Source of the DNA: Anaerolineales bacterium
Lineage (GTDB): Bacteria > Chloroflexota > Anaerolineae > Anaerolineales > Villigracilaceae
Direction: 5' to 3'
DNA: 64,000 bases
Assembly: GCA_026928255.1 (NCBI GenBank)
Contig: JAIXKJ010000008.1
Location: 155,332-219,331 of the forward strand
Part shown: positions 26,901 to 35,373 of the stretch, piece by piece
How the letters are laid out: each line of letters begins with the position of its first letter
Numbering within the stretch: position 1 is the stretch's first letter
Made by a program: the position numbers and the translations under genes
The notes under the pieces: generated by a model
Told to the model about the DNA's origin: nothing
What the model saw: only the letters and a program-made list of their open reading frames with translations
Database searches by the model: none

Positions 26901-28844
26901 GTTGGAGAGCGCGTCAAGGTAGCGCTCGATTTTGTTTTCGTCGTCGCGCCAGTAAACTTGCAGGGTCAAATCGGCGTTGCTGTATAAGCTGCCGTAGGGG
27001 TCGTAGCCGTCCACGCGGAAGGGCAAGCCGTAATCGTAATCGGTTTCGTTGGCAATGGCCGAGCCGACGAGAGTCAGCGTCTCGCCGAGCGTTTCAACGC
27101 GCAAGCGATAGGCAGTACCTTTCGTCAGCGCAACGGGAGGATCGAAGGCAAAGGTCAGCGCTTCGCCGCGCGGGTCTGCCGTCGGCGAAGGGTTAAGCAT
27201 GGCGGAAGCGCGAGTCAGCGCTTGGTCGGGGTCTGCGGCGAGCGAAAGCGTTACGACGACTTGCGTCGAAAAGTTCGCTTCTTCTTTGGCGTGCGGAAAA
27301 AACACGCCGCTTAAGTCGCCGTCTTTGAGCGGGGTAAATTCCGCTTCGTAAGGTTCGCCCGCAACGATGGGCAAATTGGGCGGAAAGGAAAGCGGTTGAT
27401 TGAACGCTCCGTCGGCGGTTTGCAGCGAAAGGTTCATCGCGGACGGCGCGTTTTGGAAGAGCCAGCGCGAGGCGGCGATGCGCGGTTCGTCGCGCAGGTA
27501 AATGCTTTGGAAGGCGAACGCCCAAACGGCGGTAGAAATTAAAACCGCCGCGCCGAGAACGAAGGCGAAGTTTTTTCGCAGTTTCGAGCCGTTTCGTCCG
27601 CCGATTTCAAAAACGCCCCAAGCCGCCGTCATGCACAAGAGCGGATAAATCGGCAGTTGATAGCGCATGGTCGGGTTGAATTGAATGGATTGCCAGCCGA
27701 AGTAAAACGCCGTCCAGCCCCAAAGCAGAAGGTGGCGGTAGTTGCCTTTGACGATGCGCCAGCCCATGAGCAGGAAACCGAGCCACGCGAGAATACCGAG
27801 CGGAAGCCCCAGCCCCCAGACGGTGAGATTCTCAAAAGAGTAGAGATGCGTGCGTTTCGCCCATTGCAAATTCCAGGGCAGGTCGGCTTTGCCGGTGGCT
27901 TGCCCGCGTTGTTCGAGGATGCCGTTCACCCATTGTTTGCTCAGCCAAAGCCCGTCGAAGGCGTAGGGTTGAAAAACGCGGAAAGAAAGCAGGGTCGCCA
28001 TTCCGCCGACGACGAGGAAGACGACGATTTGCGTCCACTCTTCGGCGGTCAGTTTGCGGCGTTCGTAAACCAGCCAGCGGACGAAAAAGGCAAAGGGCAA
28101 GAGGAAGGCTAAAGCGGCGGCGTTGATTTTGGACGCCATCGCCATGCCGAGCGCGATTCCGAATCCAATCGAGAGGTAAAGCAGCGGATGTTTTATCAGC
28201 GCGAGGCGCGGCGGCGCTTCGTCTTCTGTTTCCGTCGCCGGCGTTTTTGGCTTCCATTGCAAAATCCAAACCGCGAAGAAGACGGTCAGGAACATAAAGA
28301 AATTGACGAATAAATCTACGGTAAAAAAATGCGCTTGTTGAATCTGCATGACTGCCAGCGCGGAAAAAGCCGTCGCCAGCAAACCGATTTTTCTGCCGTA
28401 AAGGCGCGAGACGATAAAGTATAAGAGGAAGACGGTCAGCAGATCCATCCACGCCGACATTTGGCGAGAGAAGTATTTGACCGAGCCGAGATCGTCCTTG
28501 CCGACGGCTTCCATCAAAACGCGGGTGAGCGTCAGCGGCAGGTCGCCGTAAACGTAAAAACTGTACCCGCGATTGTAGGGGTTGAGCGTGGAGGCGGAAC
28601 TGTCGAAGTATTCGCCGAGCGTCATCCAGCGTTGATTGTCTTCGGGGCAGGCGTCTATGGCAACGGACGAGTCAATGCAGGCGTGGGCGCGCAAGTTTTC
28701 CAACACGCCGGTCAAAAAAAGTTCGTCGGGGTGTTGATGTTGTCCCTCGCCCCAGTTATATCCCGCGATGCGTAAATATCCCGCCAGCGCGAGGATTAAC
28801 AAAAAGAGAAGGTCGTACAACCATGAATATTTTTTATTCGTCAT
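23988..28844 (-). CDS. Fusion of GT39-like glycosyltransferase and DUF2298
   Basis: A 1618-aa giant with roughly 30 hydrophobic segments. Residues 1 to about 830 are a GT-C/PMT-like half: EGQHQHPDELFLTGVLENL carries the His-Asp-Glu motif of the first loop, and a soluble beta-rich part (about 480-790) follows the membrane helices. Residues from about 860 are a complete DUF2298 domain (NYYYYGFVLAGAPVKLLGI; YSDLHAHMLVMPLALF; MNTIFKLYLQAW) ending with YIVVGQLERNVYPV. Two probable sugar-transfer units in one chain suggest sequential reactions on one lipid-linked glycan. Its paralogue is the 815-aa protein downstream. Confidence 0.9.
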   Translation of the reverse strand: MTNKKYSWLYDLLFLLILALAGYLRIAGYNWGEGQHQHPDELFLTGVLENLRAHACIDSSVAIDACPEDNQRWMTLGEYFDSSASTLNPYNRGYSFYVYGDLPLTLTRVLMEAVGKDDLGSVKYFSRQMSAWMDLLTVFLLYFIVSRLYGRKIGLLATAFSALAVMQIQQAHFFTVDLFVNFFMFLTVFFAVWILQWKPKTPATETEDEAPPRLALIKHPLLYLSIGFGIALGMAMASKINAAALAFLLPFAFFVRWLVYERRKLTAEEWTQIVVFLVVGGMATLLSFRVFQPYAFDGLWLSKQWVNGILEQRGQATGKADLPWNLQWAKRTHLYSFENLTVWGLGLPLGILAWLGFLLMGWRIVKGNYRHLLLWGWTAFYFGWQSIQFNPTMRYQLPIYPLLCMTAAWGVFEIGGRNGSKLRKNFAFVLGAAVLISTAVWAFAFQSIYLRDEPRIAASRWLFQNAPSAMNLSLQTADGAFNQPLSFPPNLPIVAGEPYEAEFTPLKDGDLSGVFFPHAKEEANFSTQVVVTLSLAADPDQALTRASAMLNPSPTADPRGEALTFAFDPPVALTKGTAYRLRVETLGETLTLVGSAIANETDYDYGLPFRVDGYDPYGSLYSNADLTLQVYWRDDENKIERYLDALSNADYLAIPTNHQYAQITRLPERYPLTTLYYRELIGCPESEDIIACYYRAEPGMYQGKLGYDLVAVFTDYPTLGPLVINDSAAEEAFTFYDHPKVFIFKKSANFDAAKVRAIFNQVDLSKVVELLPPEFSNFKTLMLPQAAWANQRASGTWSQLFDYDWLQNKYPVVGLAIWYLFIFILGACAYPIARLALPSFKAYAYALGRIVGLALMAWLAWMGGSLGVGYTRLSVGVAFLIVAALGVGLWMRRKEEFKDDWNRQRQFFVVAEIVFLAFFVIDLIIRIGNPDLWHPSKGGERPMDFSYFNAILKSASFPPYDPWYAGGYINYYYYGFVLAGAPVKLLGIVPSIAYNFLLPTWFGLTALGAFSVAYAALSKTKLQGDENPAAILNLKLVGGLSASLLMVFLGNLGTIQMLFNAAQRIVAPNGNIPADAGFFQHWAWALQGVWQMLAKHASLPIGRGEWYWNPSRVIPSGPGNEITEFPLFTFLYSDLHAHMLVMPLALFIIAWALAFVMARARLTRGEWIASFVVGALMIGALKPTNTWDLYTYYLLAALALGYTIFRYANWRGWFNLPPLIGKAALALGAMAALYILSSLLYAPFSKWFGQGYNSISFWTASRTPFSSYFTQWGLFLFIIAAWLIWETREWMAATPVSSLGKLRRYALWIELALAGVIALLVFFLIEKAYVGLLALPLAVWSATLMLRPDQPDEKRFVLFVIGTALTITIAVEFIALVGDIGRMNTIFKLYLQAWALFAVGAAAAFGWLLPVIFQWRRKQRRFFQTGLYILLACAFLFTLTATADKMGDRLNPDAPHSLDSMEYMAHSQLWDGETMELAEDYRAIRWMQDNVQGSPVIVEANCSEYRWCTRFTIYTGLPGVVGWNWHQRQQRGMFAPQVQARVDEVVAFYKTDDVQEALTFLKKYDARYIVVGQLERNVYPVTPGEPDGLTKFAQFDGVFWDAVYHDGSTTIYSVRQQP

Positions 28845-28864
28845 CGTTTGCTATTGCGCGTTGT

Positions 28865-31009
28865 TTACGGCTCCACTAAAAAGACATAAAAATTTCGATA
28901 CGGAATAGGCGAAGTATAAAGGCTTAACTTGCCGTCGGGGTATAACTCGCGCAAAATTTCTCCCGTCTGCGCGTCGTCGTCTTTGTAGATGAACAACTTC
29001 GGCGCGGGAATGTCGAGCGTTTGCGGCAGTTCTTCTGGCCATTTGGCAAAGTCCGCTTCGGGCAGCCCCAGCCAATCGCCGGGCAAGCGCGTGTCCACCC
29101 AATAAGCGACGGGAACAATCCACGCCGTGTCTATTTCGCCGTATTGATTTTCAAAATCTTTAATCACCTTCGCCATATCGGAGGTGTTCCACGCGCCTTC
29201 TCGATATTGCTTTGCAAATTGATTGAAGACCAAATCATAATTGAAGTACATCGCGCCGCAGACGAGGAACAGCGCAATGCCCCAGCCCAGCCATTGTCGC
29301 CGCTTTTCGGAGCCGAAACTTGAGACGAAGCCGTCGAGCGCCAGCGCCGCGACGAGGATGACCGTAACCGCCGCCGCGCCCGTGCGATTCAACGACGGGT
29401 TTTCGCCGGGAAACGCCAACGACATGACCGAGGGCAAGATCAACACGGGAATTGAAAGCAGGAGCGTCAAATCGCGCCAATCTCTATTTCGGATGTAACG
29501 CAACAAAATCAGCAGAACGCCCAACGCGAACAACGCGGCGCTGATTAAATCCAGCGCGGGGCGAAAGACGACGGAATGCACCCAAATTCCGCCGTTGTTC
29601 CAGTTAAAAGTCAACAGCCCTTTATATAAATTTGAGAAAAAAATCTGTGCGGCGGGCGCGGGCAACGGCTCTTCTTCGCCGCTCAGACGAGTCATAGCGC
29701 GGTAAGAAATCGCCTGCGGATTTTCGATTCCGTAGCGCAGAAGCGGCATAAAGACGAAGAGCGAAACCAGGGCTGTAATCAGCAGCCAGCCCAGCGCTTG
29801 CTTGCGATCTTGCCGCGTCCGCGCATGGAGGATATACGCGCCGACGACCAACGCCGCGAAAATTGGAACGACGCGAAACGGGCTGTATCCGTGCAAGCCG
29901 ACGCCGAGAAAGAGTCCCGCCCAAATGAAGTCGTTGCGAGTTTGCGTCCGCAAGCCGCGAATTAAATAGTAAAAAGTCGGCGCGAAAAACATCGGGTAAA
30001 GCGGAAAGCGCAGCCCAATGCGCGAAATGACGTTGGGCCAGTACGCAATGCCGAACAGCAACAAAGCGAAGAGCGCGGCGCGTTTTCCGCCGTATTCTTT
30101 TCCAATTAAATAAACGTAGGGCATCGTGAAAATGCCGATTAATATCGTGCCGAGTTTCAAACTATTGTAAGTAAAGCCCGTTTTGAAAATCGTCAAAATC
30201 AGCAGCGTCCAATACATTTGAAAGGCTTCGCGCCCGGTGTTGCGTTCAAAAAAGATGTAGGGGTTGCCATGCGTAATGCCGTACACGTCCAGCAGTTTTT
30301 CGGCGTGATCGCTAAACGGCTCGTTCGGCACGCCGAAGAGCATGTACAAGCGGAAGGAAAGCCCGACGGCGAAGACCAAAATCAGCGCGGCAAGGTACGC
30401 CCATTTTTTCCATTTTGCTTCCGCCGTTTCATCGGAATTTTCTTTCGGCGTTTTTATCCACAGGCTGTAACAAAGCAAAGCGACGGATAAAATCCACGCG
30501 GTTACGTTATGCCAAGTGAAGCGGTTGCCGCCGAAATCTAAAAACGAAAACACGCCCAGCCCGGCCGCCAGCACAAACGGAATCAACTTAAAGGACAGCG
30601 AATCCGCTCTGCGCCATGAAGTCGGCAACGACGGCAAAGTCCACTCGCCGAGTCGGAAGGACCACATCGTCAGCCCGAACGCCGCCAGATAGAAAACGAC
30701 GGCAATAAAGCCGAAACGATTCGGCGGCTCGACAGCCAGTTGACCGATCAACGCCAACAGCAACGCCGAAAGTATTTTCAGCGGAACGGCGCTTTTCACG
30801 CCGACGACGGTTTTTTCTGTTGTCGCTTCGGTCAACGGTTCGGCTTGTTCCGCTTCGCGCCCTAGGGATTGATTAAATTCTTCGCGGCGGCGCGCGCTCC
30901 ACGCCGAACTGACAAAACGAAAAAACGACGCCCAATCTTTCGTCGCCGATTTGTATAAATCTAAAACTGTCGCTTCCGACTCAAGGTTGGGGCGCGGGTC
31001 TAATTCCAT
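28865..31009 (-). CDS. GT39-like membrane glycosyltransferase
   Basis: A 714-aa polytopic protein. The N-terminal 60 residues are a cytosolic charged segment (NLESEATVLDLYKSATKDW ...), followed by about 12 hydrophobic helices. The motif PNEPFSDHAEKLLDVYGI fits the acidic first-loop site of GT39/PMT enzymes, and FFERNTGREAFQMYW follows as in related Chloroflexota proteins. A C-terminal soluble tail (about 590-714) lies outside. Polyprenyl-phosphate-sugar donor use is inferred. The gene begins 47 bases after the methyltransferase gene and ends 20 bases before the fusion gene. Confidence 0.85.
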   Translation of the reverse strand: MELDPRPNLESEATVLDLYKSATKDWASFFRFVSSAWSARRREEFNQSLGREAEQAEPLTEATTEKTVVGVKSAVPLKILSALLLALIGQLAVEPPNRFGFIAVVFYLAAFGLTMWSFRLGEWTLPSLPTSWRRADSLSFKLIPFVLAAGLGVFSFLDFGGNRFTWHNVTAWILSVALLCYSLWIKTPKENSDETAEAKWKKWAYLAALILVFAVGLSFRLYMLFGVPNEPFSDHAEKLLDVYGITHGNPYIFFERNTGREAFQMYWTLLILTIFKTGFTYNSLKLGTILIGIFTMPYVYLIGKEYGGKRAALFALLLFGIAYWPNVISRIGLRFPLYPMFFAPTFYYLIRGLRTQTRNDFIWAGLFLGVGLHGYSPFRVVPIFAALVVGAYILHARTRQDRKQALGWLLITALVSLFVFMPLLRYGIENPQAISYRAMTRLSGEEEPLPAPAAQIFFSNLYKGLLTFNWNNGGIWVHSVVFRPALDLISAALFALGVLLILLRYIRNRDWRDLTLLLSIPVLILPSVMSLAFPGENPSLNRTGAAAVTVILVAALALDGFVSSFGSEKRRQWLGWGIALFLVCGAMYFNYDLVFNQFAKQYREGAWNTSDMAKVIKDFENQYGEIDTAWIVPVAYWVDTRLPGDWLGLPEADFAKWPEELPQTLDIPAPKLFIYKDDDAQTGEILRELYPDGKLSLYTSPIPYRNFYVFLVEP

Positions 31010-31056
31010 AAACTCTCTCTCGCGTTGAGATAAAAATTGTAAAGAGCAATTTTATA

Positions 31057-31827
31057 CTATTTCTTGCGGGCGATATAAAACGTGTACGTCCCGTTTTCAA
31101 GCGCTTCGGTCGAGGCGTACTTGCGGATGAAGCGCTCGGTGAAGTAGAGATTCCACTTCGTCGGCGAGAGAATCCACTTCCCCGTCAGCGCTTTGGCGAG
31201 GACGGACGGCACGCCGAAATAATGTCCCCATTCCAAGACGCGCAGCGCGGCGGGCGAAAAATAATTCCAATGGCGCTCTAAACGGAAGCCGGCGCGTTCG
31301 AGGCGCTCTTCCCAAACGGCGGGCGAATCCGCGTGGCGCACGCGCTGAATTTTTTGAAACCAAATTTCATACGGCTTGCCGAAAATCTTTCGCAACGAAA
31401 GTTGCTTGAAGTGCGTGTCGTTTGGCACGCAAAAATAAAAGGGCGCGTTCGGCTGCAAAACGCGGGCGGTTTCTTTTAAGACGGCGTCAATGTGCGGAAT
31501 GTGTTCCAAGACCGAGTTGCTTAATCCGCTGGCGAAATAATTGGAAGGAAAGGGCGTTTGCGCGCCGTCGGCTTCGACCAACAATTTGTAAGCGTCGTAC
31601 TGCTTCGCCTCTTTCATCGAAAAGCGCCACGGGTCTAAACCGACGTCTAACTTTTGATCGAAGGTCAACGAAGCGAAATGCCCGTCGCCGCAACCCACGT
31701 CATAGACCGGCGCGGGCAAAGGCAAATCTTGATAATAAGAAGATTCCACCGCGCGCAACAAAGCGCGAAAATAGGGAATCGAACTAACTTGTAAAAAGAC
31801 AAAATCTTTTGGCGAATTTTCGCTCAC
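31057..31827 (-). CDS. Class I SAM-dependent methyltransferase
   Basis: A 256-aa Rossmann-type methyltransferase. Motif I is VYDVGCGDGHFASLTF, motif II region VGLDPWRFSMKEAK, and the acidic loop region ASGLSNSVLEHIPHIDAVL matches Methyltransf_11 proteins. The C-terminal part (RHWNYFSPAALRVLEWGHYF) is usual for sugar or lipid methyltransferases of glycan clusters. The start codon is GTG, overlapping the TGA of the GT4 gene (GTGA), so the two are coupled. The acceptor is probably a glycan or lipid-linked intermediate, inferred from neighbours. Confidence 0.88.
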   Translation of the reverse strand: MSENSPKDFVFLQVSSIPYFRALLRAVESSYYQDLPLPAPVYDVGCGDGHFASLTFDQKLDVGLDPWRFSMKEAKQYDAYKLLVEADGAQTPFPSNYFASGLSNSVLEHIPHIDAVLKETARVLQPNAPFYFCVPNDTHFKQLSLRKIFGKPYEIWFQKIQRVRHADSPAVWEERLERAGFRLERHWNYFSPAALRVLEWGHYFGVPSVLAKALTGKWILSPTKWNLYFTERFIRKYASTEALENGTYTFYIARKK

Positions 31828-32984
31828 TTTTTCCTCATTAGCGCTTCAAATAATTCTTCGTATTTTTGCGCCACCGTGTCGGGATTATACGCGGCGCGGA
31901 TGGCGGGAATGTCCCCGCGATATTTTTCTTTGTGATCGAGGATTTCGAGAATCGCGTCCGCCAAGCTTTGCGAATCGCCAATCTGCGAGACGACGCCCAT
32001 GCCGTGCATCTTGACCGGTTGGCGCACGCCCGGCAACGCGGACGGAACGCTCGGCACGCCGTTAAGCATCGCCTCGATTTGCACAAGACCAAAGGCTTCG
32101 GTCGAGTTGAGCGAAGGCACGGTAATCACGTCTAGGTTGGGATAAAACGCCGCCATTTGTTGCGGAGTCAGGTTGCCGAGAAATTCCCAGTTGCCGCTGG
32201 TTTCGTATTCGTGAATGCGCGGCATGAGGCGGTCTGAATAGGCTTGCTCGCCCATCACGTTTTGATAGGTCCCCGCGAAAAGGACTTGCGCTTTGGGATA
32301 TTTTTTAAGGATGAGCGGCAACGCGTCGAGCAACACTTCCACGCCTTTTTCGGAAGCGAAACGCGCCGCCATGCCGATGACCGGCCGCCGCTTCTGCACG
32401 AGGTGCGTCTCGGCGAAGGCGGCGCGCGCTTCGGGCGTAGACTCAGGCAACTCGACGGGCGGCAGGATCGGGGTCAGTTTGGCGGCGTAATGCGAAAGGT
32501 ACGGCGAATGGTCGGCGTAATCCTGCGTGTACGTTACGAGATGATTCGCCAACATCCCCGCCGCGTGATTTTGAAAATCCAAAATAAAATTGACCAAACG
32601 GTTGAACGCGCCTTGCGGAAGTTGCACGTCGCAATGATAAGTGAGGACGACGGGCTTGCCAAAAAGGCGCGCGCGCAAGGCGACGCCCGGCGCGTCAAAC
32701 TGCGGCAGGTGCAACTGAACCGCGTCGTGTTGCAGGACGAGTTTAGTCGCCACCCAGCCGAAAGTCGGCGCGATGATTCCCTTGCTGACTCGCGCCAGCG
32801 CGGGAACGCGAATCACCTTCACGCCGTCCAGCGTTTCTTCCAGCGGCAGCGACGGGTCGTACTGCGTCGTCATCACGGTTACTTGATGTCCGCGTTGGAT
32901 GAAGGCTTGGGCGAGGCGCTCGGCGTAGATGGTCAGCCCGCTGGTGTGCGGGCGATAATAGGTGAGAACGGTGAGGATTTTCAT
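31824..32984 (-). CDS. GT4 family glycosyltransferase
   Basis: A 386-aa retaining GT-B enzyme. N-terminal MKILTVLTYYRPHTSGLTIYAERLAQAF with the Gly-rich donor loop, and the C-terminal donor site PSLNSTEAFGLVQIEAMLNGVPSV containing the E-x7-E motif of GT4. It resembles PimB/alpha-mannosyl or glucosyl transferases acting on cytosolic lipid acceptors. First gene of the minus-strand envelope operon running to 21214; a TATAAT box (32996-33001) lies 11 nt before ATG. Confidence 0.92.
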   Translation of the reverse strand: MKILTVLTYYRPHTSGLTIYAERLAQAFIQRGHQVTVMTTQYDPSLPLEETLDGVKVIRVPALARVSKGIIAPTFGWVATKLVLQHDAVQLHLPQFDAPGVALRARLFGKPVVLTYHCDVQLPQGAFNRLVNFILDFQNHAAGMLANHLVTYTQDYADHSPYLSHYAAKLTPILPPVELPESTPEARAAFAETHLVQKRRPVIGMAARFASEKGVEVLLDALPLILKKYPKAQVLFAGTYQNVMGEQAYSDRLMPRIHEYETSGNWEFLGNLTPQQMAAFYPNLDVITVPSLNSTEAFGLVQIEAMLNGVPSVPSALPGVRQPVKMHGMGVVSQIGDSQSLADAILEILDHKEKYRGDIPAIRAAYNPDTVAQKYEELFEALMRKK

Positions 32985-32995
32985 AGAATTAAGCG

Positions 32996-33001
32996 ATTAT
33001 A
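32996..33001 (-). promoter_or_regulatory. -10 box of the envelope operon
   Basis: A consensus TATAAT on the minus strand lies 11 nt before ATG 32984, implying a leader of only about 4-5 nt. No matching -35 box is obvious. Confidence 0.4.
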
Positions 33002-33088
33002 CTTACATTAGTCGTCGTTTGCGGCTGGGGAGTGTTCAAACAGGTTGTTTTACATCCAAAAACAACCGATTCATTACAGTTTTACACG

Positions 33089-33116
33089 TTGACAATTGTA
33101 TTTCAATCATTATAAT
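33089..33116 (+). promoter_or_regulatory. Full-consensus sigma70 promoter of the beta-helix gene
   Basis: TTGACA (33089-33094), a 16-nt spacer and TATAAT (33111-33116), both perfect. Transcription should begin near 33123, leaving a leader of about 54 nt. The imperfect palindrome TTCAAT ... ATTGAA (33103-33119) spans the -10 box and could bind a regulator. Confidence 0.8.
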
Positions 33117-33176
33117 TGAATAAGTTTTTTCATTTCATATTTGTCGCGATTTTTTCCATTCTGTAAAGGATACCCT

Positions 33177-35324
33177 ATGAGAAAAAGTTCCCGCCTATCC
33201 ATTTGGACTTATATTACTTTATTTGTGCTGATCGTCAGCGCCGTTCGCCCGCCCGTCGCTTACGCCGACGACGGCGACACGCCCGCAACGCCAGAAGCGA
33301 CGGAAGTCGTCGTTACTGACGAAGCGCCCCCGCTCGATTCGACGGAAGCGGCAAACCCAAGCGAAGAAGTCCCCGCGCCCGCCCCGACTGAAAATACAGC
33401 GGACCAAACGCCCGACGCTGAAACTCCCCTTTTAGCGAGTCTGCCAGAAGACACGAACCTCGTCGTCTTAGACGAAGACGGCGAAGCGCTGTCCTTAGCC
33501 TCGCAACAAGCGGCGGACGCAATCGCGGTCAACGACCCGATTTGGTGCCCGGCAGGTTCTTCGCCGATTGCGGGTTCTGGCGGTTGCACGGCTTCTTACG
33601 TCAACCTCGCCTCATTAATCAACGACATCGTCAGCAACAACATCTCGCAACCCGCGCAGGCTGGCACAATTTGGATCACCAGCGGCGCGGACACTTCTCC
33701 CACTGGCACAATCACCCTTAACGGAAGTTCTCTGTCCACTTGGGCAGATTACGCGCTGACCATTCAAGGCGGCTGGGACGGCTCGGCGGCGGGAACAATC
33801 GTCGGGCAAACTAATTTTCAAAACAAAATAGGTCTCGCTATTGTTGATTGGAACGCAAATATTACGATAAACAACCTCACTCTCCGCGATACCATCAACA
33901 CCGACGACAGCCTTAACGTGGGGACGAGCGGGAACATTACGCTTAATTCCGTCACCGTTCGGAACAACGACAGCGCAAACGGCGCATCATTAGAGGCCGG
34001 CGGCAACATCAACGTTAACGACAGCACATTCAACAACAACAGCGGCGGCTTGGGCGCCGAATTAACGGCTATCGGCGATATTACTGTTGCTAATAGCCAG
34101 TTTACCAATAACGACAACGGCGCCTTATTAATTTCTGGCGGCGACATTAGCATTTCAGACAGCACATTTAGAAGCAATGCCGAAGTCGGCTTGACAGCAT
34201 TTTCGCTAGACGGCTCGATTGATATTTTAAACGCAACTGTCAATAACAATGGCGAAACTGGCGCCGTTTTGGCGGTTCTTAACAACGGGGATATTAGCAT
34301 TACGGATAGTTCGTTCAGCAATAACGCCACTTTGTCAACAGCGACTCCTTTAGCGGGCGGCTTAACTGCCCTTATCATGGGCGCCGGTTCAATTGACCTT
34401 TCGGGCGTAAACGTCATCGGCAACCAGCAAGGAGACGGCGCCGTCTTGGGCGCCTCAAACGGCGACATCGTAGTCTCCGACAGCAGATTCAACGGCAATC
34501 AAAACGGCAACGGCTTATACGCAGACAGCGCCAACGGTTCTATCGTTGTCAACAACAGCAGTTTCGTCAACAACGGTCAAAGCGGCTTGCTCGCGGTAGC
34601 GACGGACACGATTACGGTCAACTGCGGCGAAGCCAGAAGAAACGGCGAATACGGCGTCGAAGCCGACTCGCCTTCGTTAGAACTTAATGGCGTTACGTTT
34701 AACAACAACACTTCGGGGAATTATACGAATACGGGTTCTATCGCCACTGCAACTTCTTGCACGCCTAGCCCCACGCCTACGCCGACCACGCCCGTCCCCA
34801 GCGCCACACCGACCACGCCCGTCCCCAGCGCCACGCCAGTTCCCACCAGCAGCGCAACGCCTAGCGCGCCAGAAATTACCGCCCTGAACAACGAGGCGAA
34901 AATCGCTTCATCCGCCTGGCAAATCATCCGCGTTGACGGAATCAAAAAGGATAAACAAACTCTAAACTGCGTTTCTTATCTCGGCGCGATTGTCATTCTC
35001 CCCAATCAGGATCGCGTTATTCTGCCTTGCGGCGTTGGCGAGCAAGTTACGCTGACGAGCGTCGCGCAAGATCAACTGCCCAAATCGTTAGACGACTCGT
35101 TCAGTTTTGTGTCCGCTTTCAACGCGCAAATTTTTGAGGAACTGCGCGGAAAAATGCGGGTCAATTTCTTCGTCCCCGCCGACAAGAAAAACGATTCTTA
35201 CGTCGTTCTATTTTGGGACAAAGAAAACGCCAAATGGCTCGAACTGGACGGCGCGTTCAACGACGAAGGTTTTTTTGAAGCCGCCTCAAAATTTGACGGG
35301 ATTTTCGTCCTAGCGAAAAAGTAA
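33177..35324 (+). CDS. Secreted right-handed beta-helix protein with Thr/Pro linker
   Basis: A 715-aa exported protein starting at ATG 33177 with SD AAAGGA. Sec signal peptide 1-30 (hydrophobic core, AYA cleavage site). Residues 31-130 are acidic and Pro/Glu-rich. About 150-520 consist of about 20-24-residue parallel beta-helix repeats rich in N-N-G and D-S-x-F (for example ISISDSTFRSN, ISITDSSFSNN). A TPTP/TTPVPSA linker (about 529-566) leads to a C-terminal domain of about 150 residues (VILPNQDRVILPCG; YVVLFWDKENAKWLELDG). It looks like a surface or matrix protein; the Thr/Pro/Ser linker is a likely O-glycosylation region. No sorting motif or enzyme site seen. Confidence 0.88.
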   Translation: MRKSSRLSIWTYITLFVLIVSAVRPPVAYADDGDTPATPEATEVVVTDEAPPLDSTEAANPSEEVPAPAPTENTADQTPDAETPLLASLPEDTNLVVLDEDGEALSLASQQAADAIAVNDPIWCPAGSSPIAGSGGCTASYVNLASLINDIVSNNISQPAQAGTIWITSGADTSPTGTITLNGSSLSTWADYALTIQGGWDGSAAGTIVGQTNFQNKIGLAIVDWNANITINNLTLRDTINTDDSLNVGTSGNITLNSVTVRNNDSANGASLEAGGNINVNDSTFNNNSGGLGAELTAIGDITVANSQFTNNDNGALLISGGDISISDSTFRSNAEVGLTAFSLDGSIDILNATVNNNGETGAVLAVLNNGDISITDSSFSNNATLSTATPLAGGLTALIMGAGSIDLSGVNVIGNQQGDGAVLGASNGDIVVSDSRFNGNQNGNGLYADSANGSIVVNNSSFVNNGQSGLLAVATDTITVNCGEARRNGEYGVEADSPSLELNGVTFNNNTSGNYTNTGSIATATSCTPSPTPTPTTPVPSATPTTPVPSATPVPTSSATPSAPEITALNNEAKIASSAWQIIRVDGIKKDKQTLNCVSYLGAIVILPNQDRVILPCGVGEQVTLTSVAQDQLPKSLDDSFSFVSAFNAQIFEELRGKMRVNFFVPADKKNDSYVVLFWDKENAKWLELDGAFNDEGFFEAASKFDGIFVLAKK

Positions 35325-35341
35325 CGCTCGCTTCAAACAAC

Positions 35342-35373
35342 AAAAAAGAGACGGCTTCCGCCGTCTCTTTTTT
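35342..35373. terminator. Bidirectional terminator
   Basis: AAAAAAGAGACGGC, loop TTCC, GCCGTCTCTTTTTTTT. It lies between the converging ends of the beta-helix gene and the epimerase gene and has a T-run in both directions. Confidence 0.92.
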
